From JAWPMT01 sp965601475 (GTDB taxonomy: Bacteria; Bacteroidota; Bacteroidia; Cytophagales; Cyclobacteriaceae): a DNA stretch of 64,000 nucleotides. How positions within the stretch are numbered: the first letter of the stretch is position 1; each line of letters starts with the position of its first letter. The DNA is taken from the NCBI GenBank assembly GCA_965601475.1, contig OZ271832.1, positions 4,836,001-4,900,000 of the forward strand, given 5' to 3'. The translations under genes and the position numbers were made by a program. Shown here one piece after another: positions 59,781 through 64,000 of the stretch. The notes below the pieces were generated by a model. That model made no database searches, was not told the origin of the DNA, and saw only the letters and a program-made list of their open reading frames with translations.

Positions 59781-60722
59781 ATGAAGGAGGAAATCATTAT
59801 CAGCGGTAGAATGAATGCCAAAGTCGATCCCTTTTTACACATCTGGGGATGGGAAATTGCTGTATACCTGTTTTTAGGTGGTCTGGCCGCGGGTCTTCTC
59901 TTTTTTGCTTCTTTCTACTACCTGAGGGGTAAGGAGAAGGACTATCCGGCAACAATAAAATGGGCGCCGATGGTGGCACCGGTACTGTTAGTCTGTGGCC
60001 TGTTGGCCCTATTCCTCGACTTGCATCACAAATTTTATTTCTGGAGACTTTATACTACTGTGAAGTTGGCTTCGCCCATGAGTTGGGGCGCATGGACTCT
60101 ACTGGTAATTACCCCCCTATCTTTCATCTGGAGCGCGACCTACATTCGGGAATTGTGGCCTTCCTGGGATTGGAAACTCCTATGGCTCAACCAATTCGAA
60201 GCATTTTGCATCAAACACCGAAAGGTTATGGCTTGGATACTGGTCATCTATTCAATTATACTTGGTATATATACTGGCATCTTGCTTTCAGCTTTCAATG
60301 CCCGGCCACTGTGGAATACATCGATTTTGGGGCCCTTGTTTTTGGCATCCGGCCTCTCTGCTGGAGCAGCAGTAATTGTCCTTTTTGCGAAGAGCGAGTT
60401 AGAGCGAAAGCACTTTAGCCAGATTGATTTGGTCGTTATCGGGGTGGAGCTTTTTTTGATTATTCACCTTTTCATGGGTTTGCTGGCAAGTACCGAAGTA
60501 CAGATTGAAGCGGCGAGACTCTTTTTGGGAGGCCCATATACATTGCCATTTTGGATTTTCGTTGTGTTTTTGGGAATGGTTGTTCCAGCGGTTTTGGAAG
60601 TACTAGAATTAAGGGGCCAGCGAATTCCTGCGCTCATCCCTGTTCTGCTGATTCTTGCGGGAAATATTGTATTGCGATTCATAGTTGTTTATGCCGGTCA
60701 GGCCACCAGATATCTCTACTAG
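59781..60722 (+). CDS. NrfD/PsrC-family membrane anchor
   Basis: Integral membrane quinone-reactive subunit of 313 residues with about eight to nine hydrophobic segments. The start W-G-W-E-I-A-V-Y-L-F-L-G-G-L-A-A-G (about 24-40) is the typical NrfD opening, and H-L-F-M-G-L and E-L-R-G occur late. It connects the periplasmic cluster subunit with the menaquinone pool. The ATG is one nucleotide after the ferredoxin gene stop. Together these three genes form a complete PsrABC-like complex. Confidence 0.93.
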   Translation: MKEEIIISGRMNAKVDPFLHIWGWEIAVYLFLGGLAAGLLFFASFYYLRGKEKDYPATIKWAPMVAPVLLVCGLLALFLDLHHKFYFWRLYTTVKLASPMSWGAWTLLVITPLSFIWSATYIRELWPSWDWKLLWLNQFEAFCIKHRKVMAWILVIYSIILGIYTGILLSAFNARPLWNTSILGPLFLASGLSAGAAVIVLFAKSELERKHFSQIDLVVIGVELFLIIHLFMGLLASTEVQIEAARLFLGGPYTLPFWIFVVFLGMVVPAVLEVLELRGQRIPALIPVLLILAGNIVLRFIVVYAGQATRYLY

Positions 60723-60724
60723 CC

Positions 60725-61258
60725 ATGTCACACCATAACTACATTACCGGGAAGTCGAAGTATATGAACCCTTATCTCGCGGGGATCATCCTCGGACTGG
60801 TACTGCTCCTGAGCTTTTACCTGACAGGAAGGGGGCTTGGAGCGAGCGGAGCCATGAAGAGTGTGGTCGTCAGTTCGATCGAGGTGGTGAGCGAGGACAA
60901 AGTCGCAGCTTCTGATTTCTATTCGAAATATGTGACCAATGGCCAGAATCCCATGAAGAGTTGGTTGGTATTTCAGGTGTTTGGCGTGCTTGTAGGGGGA
61001 TTTCTATCTGGAGCCCTGGCAGGTCGTCTCAAGTTCAAGACCGAGCATGCGCCTGGCATCACCAGTAAACGACGATTGATCATGGCCGTGCTGGGAGGTG
61101 TTTTATTTGGCTTCGGTTCGCAATTTGGCCGAGGGTGCACCAGTGGTGCTGCGTTAAGTGGGATGGCCACGCTATCATTGGCAGGCTTCGTTACCATGAT
61201 TGCCATTTTTGGCACTGCTTACCTGTTTGCTTATTTCTTCAGAAAAAACTGGATCTAA
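60725..61258 (+). CDS. YeeE/YedE-type permease, first half-size unit
   Basis: Membrane protein of 177 residues from ATG 60725, two nucleotides after the NrfD stop; ATG 60764 is an alternative, shorter start. About four to five hydrophobic segments and the signature F-G-R-G-C-T-S-G-A-A-L-S-G near 137, whose Cys corresponds to a sulfur-relay Cys of the thiosulfate channel TsuA/YeeE. Half the length of one-piece YeeE proteins, the second half being the next gene (TAATG overlap). Likely imports thiosulfate or a related sulfur compound. Confidence 0.9.
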   Translation: MSHHNYITGKSKYMNPYLAGIILGLVLLLSFYLTGRGLGASGAMKSVVVSSIEVVSEDKVAASDFYSKYVTNGQNPMKSWLVFQVFGVLVGGFLSGALAGRLKFKTEHAPGITSKRRLIMAVLGGVLFGFGSQFGRGCTSGAALSGMATLSLAGFVTMIAIFGTAYLFAYFFRKNWI

Positions 61259-61860
61259 TGGGACCGATTATACCGATTTTTGAAATTTCCCAGGAGCTAA
61301 ATTTCCTGATCGCCTTCGTCATAGGCATCGGATTTGGTTTCGCACTGGAGCAGGCTGGTTTCTCATCAAGCAGGAAACTGGCAGGGATGTTCTACGGCTA
61401 CGACACCACTGTCTTGAAGGTCTTCTTCACGGCGGCCATTGTCGCCATGCTTGGGTTAGTTTTTCTCAACTACTTCCAGATGATCGACATGAGCATCGTT
61501 TATGTGAACGAATACTATATCCAATCCGCGATTATTGGAGGTGTCATCATGGGTATAGGGTTTATTGTCGGTGGATTTTGCCCAGGGACGGGGGTGTGTG
61601 CGGCAGCCATCGGAAAAATCGATGCCATGGCCTATCTCGGCGGTAGTCTGATTGGCATATTCCTCTTTGGTGAGACCTACGCGTGGTGGAAGGATATCTA
61701 CCTGCGGGATTATCTTGGTGGTGTCAAGATTTCCGCAACCCTGGGCATTTCAGATGGATTGATGGTTATGGCCGTGGTCATCATGGCGGTCCTGATGTTT
61801 TGGCTGGGCGAGTGGGCGGAACAAAGGTTCCGACGTCCTGACATATCTAAAGAACTGTAG
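61258..61860 (+). CDS. YeeE/YedE-type permease, second half-size unit
   Basis: Membrane protein of 200 residues, with ATG 61258 sharing one nucleotide with the TAA of the first half. Hydrophobic segments at about 12-30, 57-77, 88-125 and 168-188. Signature F-A-L-E-Q-A-G-F-S-S-S-R-K-L near 27 and G-G-F-C-P-G-T-G-V-C-A-A-A near 107, with two Cys that could serve in sulfur transfer. Expected to associate with the preceding half. Belongs to the DUF6691/YeeE group. Confidence 0.9.
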   Translation: MGPIIPIFEISQELNFLIAFVIGIGFGFALEQAGFSSSRKLAGMFYGYDTTVLKVFFTAAIVAMLGLVFLNYFQMIDMSIVYVNEYYIQSAIIGGVIMGIGFIVGGFCPGTGVCAAAIGKIDAMAYLGGSLIGIFLFGETYAWWKDIYLRDYLGGVKISATLGISDGLMVMAVVIMAVLMFWLGEWAEQRFRRPDISKEL

Positions 61861-61862
61861 TT

Positions 61863-62474
61863 ATGAATATTCGGATCGTATTTTCCATCATCATTCTGGC
61901 TCTCGGGGTAACCGCGGCCATGATCCCCGGTCGTACCAACGATTCACTGGCACTCGATGAAAAGGCCCTGTTGCAGGAGATTCTGTTGGAAGAAAACCAC
62001 CTTAATGTAGATGAAGTGGCAGAGCTGATCATTTCGGGAGATCCCGCGGTCCAGTTGATAGATGTTAGAAGTAACGAAGTATACCCAAGCAATGCATTGC
62101 CAGGAGCTATCAACATTCCACTGGACAGTGTGCTATCGGCAAACTTCGAATACCTCTTTGATCAACCCGACAGGCGAAATGTGATCTACAGCGAGAATGA
62201 CAAAGCTGCGGCCCAGGTCTGGATGATCGTGAGGCAGCGAGGCTACGGTAGCAACTATCTGATGAAGGGAGGCTTGGAGCACTGGAATCGTACCATATTG
62301 AATCCCGAATCTCCAGAAGCTACTGCTTCCAGGGAGGCATTTGACTTGTACGCGAAGCGCTTGGCTTTCAGGCAGTTTTTCACAGGAGCCGAGGCACTAC
62401 CGAAAGCGAATGTTCAACCCATTCTGCCTGTCAGAGGTAAAAAGAAACGTCGTGTGGAGGGGGGCTGTTCCTGA
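61863..62474 (+). CDS. Membrane-anchored rhodanese-like protein with Ser for catalytic Cys and C-terminal Gly-Gly-Cys-Ser
   Basis: Protein of 203 residues: N-terminal hydrophobic segment (5-20) serving as anchor or uncleaved signal, then a rhodanese fold with I-D-V-R (66-69), A-L-P-G-A-I-N-I-P (78-86) and G-G-L-E-H-W (136-141). The active-site loop is V-I-Y-S-E-N-D-K-A (107-115): Ser110 stands where the sulfur-carrying Cys belongs. The only Cys is Cys202, the penultimate residue, after a basic tail K-K-K-R-R-V-E-G-G-C-S. It may act as a flexible thiol carrier, loosely like SoxY, or be tethered by it. Two nucleotides after the permease gene. Confidence 0.88.
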   Translation: MNIRIVFSIIILALGVTAAMIPGRTNDSLALDEKALLQEILLEENHLNVDEVAELIISGDPAVQLIDVRSNEVYPSNALPGAINIPLDSVLSANFEYLFDQPDRRNVIYSENDKAAAQVWMIVRQRGYGSNYLMKGGLEHWNRTILNPESPEATASREAFDLYAKRLAFRQFFTGAEALPKANVQPILPVRGKKKRRVEGGCS

Positions 62475-62486
62475 CCAAACCAAAAT

Positions 62487-62918
62487 ATGAAGCCTATGAA
62501 ATCATCATCTGCAAGGCCCTTGGCAATCATTACCTTGTCCCTCTTGGGGTTTTTGTTGATTGTCAGTTTGGTAAGTGAGCGATCAGGATTCAAATTGACA
62601 GGCGAGGAGATGCTCGCGGTAGTTTCGGGAAAGAACTACGAGGTAAAGCTTGGTGATTTATCGCAGACAGATAAGGTCCTGTTCCTGGATTTACGAAGCG
62701 CGAGGGATTTTGCATTGGCAAATCCTGAGCTTAATGTGATCAACATACCCATCGGTGCAATGCTGGAAGATCAGTACAAAACTGTGTTGGCCAGTGATGC
62801 TAAGAAAATCATCCTACCACACGACCCGACGCAAGCGCATCAGGCGTGGATGTTACTCACGCAATTGGGCCACGAGGATATCTATGTGCTTGAGTCTGAT
62901 TCGGTACCTCCTAATTGA
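62487..62918 (+). CDS. Membrane-anchored rhodanese-like protein lacking cysteine
   Basis: Protein of 143 residues with an N-terminal hydrophobic helix (11-29) and a rhodanese-like domain: L-D-L-R-S-A-R-D-F (67-75), V-I-N-I-P-I-G (84-90), loop I-I-L-P-H-D-P-T-Q-A-H-Q-A-W (108-121) and Q-L-G-H-E-D-I-Y-V (126-134). There is no Cys anywhere. It aligns block for block with the previous protein, so the two arose by duplication or are a structural pair. ATG 62496 is an alternative start. Catalytic sulfur transfer is excluded; a binding or scaffold role is inferred. Confidence 0.83.
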   Translation: MKPMKSSSARPLAIITLSLLGFLLIVSLVSERSGFKLTGEEMLAVVSGKNYEVKLGDLSQTDKVLFLDLRSARDFALANPELNVINIPIGAMLEDQYKTVLASDAKKIILPHDPTQAHQAWMLLTQLGHEDIYVLESDSVPPN

Positions 62919-62949
62919 ACACTGGCACTTCCCAATGGGTTAGCAATCC

Positions 62950-63354
62950 ATGAATGCCCTTATCTTGGCCCTAATCCTTTTGCCACTATCACAGCAAGAT
63001 CCTTTGCAGCAATTTCGCTGGGAAAACCGATTGGTGATCATAGTGGATGATGAAAGCACATTAGCAGTGGAGCAATTGGAGGCTTTCGACGCTATGTCAG
63101 ATGATATGGCGGTCCGCCACATGAAATTGTTGATTGCAAAAGATAATCACATTTCGGTGGGTGATGAGACCTTTGAAATCCACCAATTGCGAGGCGCTCT
63201 GGGCCTGAAAGATGGGAGATTTCAAGTCATTTTGATCGGCAAGGATGGTGGGATAAAATTTCGATCCGATACCTTCGTCCACCCCAAACAAGTTTTTGAT
63301 CTAGTAGATACTATGCCTATGCGAAGGGCGGAAATGCGTCGAAATAATCCATGA
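62950..63354 (+). CDS. DUF4174 protein, probably exported
   Basis: Protein of 134 residues with a short N-terminal hydrophobic segment (3-15, probable signal) and a thioredoxin-like DUF4174 domain: F-R-W-E-N-R-L-V-I-I-V-D (22-33), V-I-L-I-G-K-D-G-G-I-K-F-R-S and the closing D-T-M-P-M-R-R-A-E-M. No Cys pair is present, so it is not a thiol oxidoreductase. Function of the family is unknown. Downstream of the second rhodanese-like gene by 31 nt and overlapping the next gene by 4 nt, so part of the operon. Confidence 0.85.
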   Translation: MNALILALILLPLSQQDPLQQFRWENRLVIIVDDESTLAVEQLEAFDAMSDDMAVRHMKLLIAKDNHISVGDETFEIHQLRGALGLKDGRFQVILIGKDGGIKFRSDTFVHPKQVFDLVDTMPMRRAEMRRNNP

Positions 63355-64000
63355 GAATTGCTTGCATTGGAGATCTCCATGGTGTGGATCGTTGGAAAGA
63401 GGTGACTGACTTACAGGTAGATCACATCGTATTTGTGGGCGATTACGTGGATTCACACACGCTCTCCGACGAAACGATCCTGAAGAACTTCAAGGAGATT
63501 TTGGCATTCAAGGCGGGTAAACCTGATGAGGTCACGTTGTTACTAGGCAACCATGACATTCACTACCTGTACTTTCCAAAGTTCAGAAGCACCGGCTTTC
63601 GTGATACTATACACGGGGTGCTTCAGGAATTATTCCAATCAAGCCAATCCAGCTTTCTAGCGGGAAGGGCTTTTGGAAATTATATCTTCACCCACGCCGG
63701 ACTATCCAGGCAGTGGGCCACCACTCACCTCGGCCCTAACCTGGGAGCAGGGGAATTAGCTCATCGCCTGAACGCCATGCAAAAAAGCCCCGAAGAGCTC
63801 AACAAACTGGCCGAGATAGGCGTCGCGAGAGGCGGTACCCATGGTTATGGTGGGCCTTTTTGGTGCGACTACAGAAAGGAGTTAGTCCCGGATCCCTATC
63901 CAGGCATAAACCAGGTCGTAGGACATACCCAATCTACCTTTCTTATGAGAAATGAGGTGGGGGGCAACGACCTGATAGATGTCAATTACCTGGCCTACTC
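63351..64000 (+). CDS. Metallophosphoesterase (calcineurin-like), 3' end outside the window
   Basis: At least 216 residues from ATG 63351, overlapping the DUF4174 stop (ATGA) and open at the right edge. Metal-binding motifs of calcineurin-like enzymes: G-D-L-H-G (Asp8, His10), G-D-Y-V-D (Asp31), G-N-H-D (Asn67, His68), a later H-A-G-L-S and G-H-T-Q. The layout resembles ApaH/PPP-type phosphatases acting on nucleotides or phosphoproteins. No signal peptide, so cytosolic. Its link to the sulfur operon is by position only. Confidence 0.88.
   Translation, partial: MRIACIGDLHGVDRWKEVTDLQVDHIVFVGDYVDSHTLSDETILKNFKEILAFKAGKPDEVTLLLGNHDIHYLYFPKFRSTGFRDTIHGVLQELFQSSQSSFLAGRAFGNYIFTHAGLSRQWATTHLGPNLGAGELAHRLNAMQKSPEELNKLAEIGVARGGTHGYGGPFWCDYRKELVPDPYPGINQVVGHTQSTFLMRNEVGGNDLIDVNYLAY

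Noticed and set aside
1..64000. CRISPR arrays, insertion sequences, prophage genes, tRNA or rRNA genes
   Set aside because: I looked for regular spaced repeats, transposase or integrase motifs and cloverleaf or rRNA signatures and saw none.

Overview
The window looks like chromosomal DNA of a gliding or marine-type Bacteroidota, most likely order Cytophagales. The evidence is a type IX secretion type-B (CHU_C) sorting domain, TANNTTTG promoter boxes, an OmpA-TPR lipoprotein, a full-length Ffh, a DUF6503 lipoprotein and a TonB-C-like secreted protein. I see no rRNA, tRNA, CRISPR array, insertion sequence or phage gene. Coding is dense on both strands, with many 1-4 nt start/stop overlaps. The only stretch over 300 bases without a convincing gene is 3196-3856.

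Layout. 1-8 kb holds alpha-glucan and trehalose metabolism: the end of a GH15 hydrolase, a fused trehalose-6-phosphate synthase/phosphatase, an SLC45-type sugar permease and a DPE2-like 4-alpha-glucanotransferase. 8-14 kb holds small enzymes and envelope proteins plus an ECF sigma factor with an unusual leader. 14-21 kb holds a ROK sugar kinase, a Prc/Tsp-type protease, a DUF4097 repeat protein and an OPT transporter. 21-27 kb is an NtrC/NtrB-like two-component operon with a MOSC protein, divergent from an ABC permease that has a sigma-54-type promoter. 27-30 kb has an NSS transporter with a tiny overlapping partner gene, a MazG-like enzyme and a hidden 49-residue membrane protein. 30-34 kb has ffh, pdhB and the OmpA-TPR gene. 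34-39 kb is a hisS-CHU_C-ybaB-glycosyltransferase operon. 39-44 kb has ydcF, a TerB-ABCG fusion and a lipoprotein. 44-50 kb is gltD-gltB. 50-56 kb has ttcA, a class V aminotransferase, glycerate kinase and a chemoreceptor.

57-64 kb is the most interesting part. One tight operon encodes a Tat-exported Psr/Phs-type molybdopterin oxidoreductase, its four-cluster ferredoxin and its NrfD membrane anchor, followed by two half-size YeeE/YedE permeases, two membrane-anchored rhodanese-like proteins that both lack the catalytic cysteine, a DUF4174 protein and a metallophosphoesterase cut by the window edge. One of the rhodanese-like proteins has a single cysteine, at the very C-terminus in a Gly-Gly-Cys-Ser tail. 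I read this as an envelope sulfane-sulfur (thiosulfate or polysulfide) redox and transport system with unusual non-catalytic rhodanese partners. Substrate and direction cannot be told from sequence.

The ends are truncated: the GH15 gene lacks its 5' part and the metallophosphoesterase lacks its 3' end.
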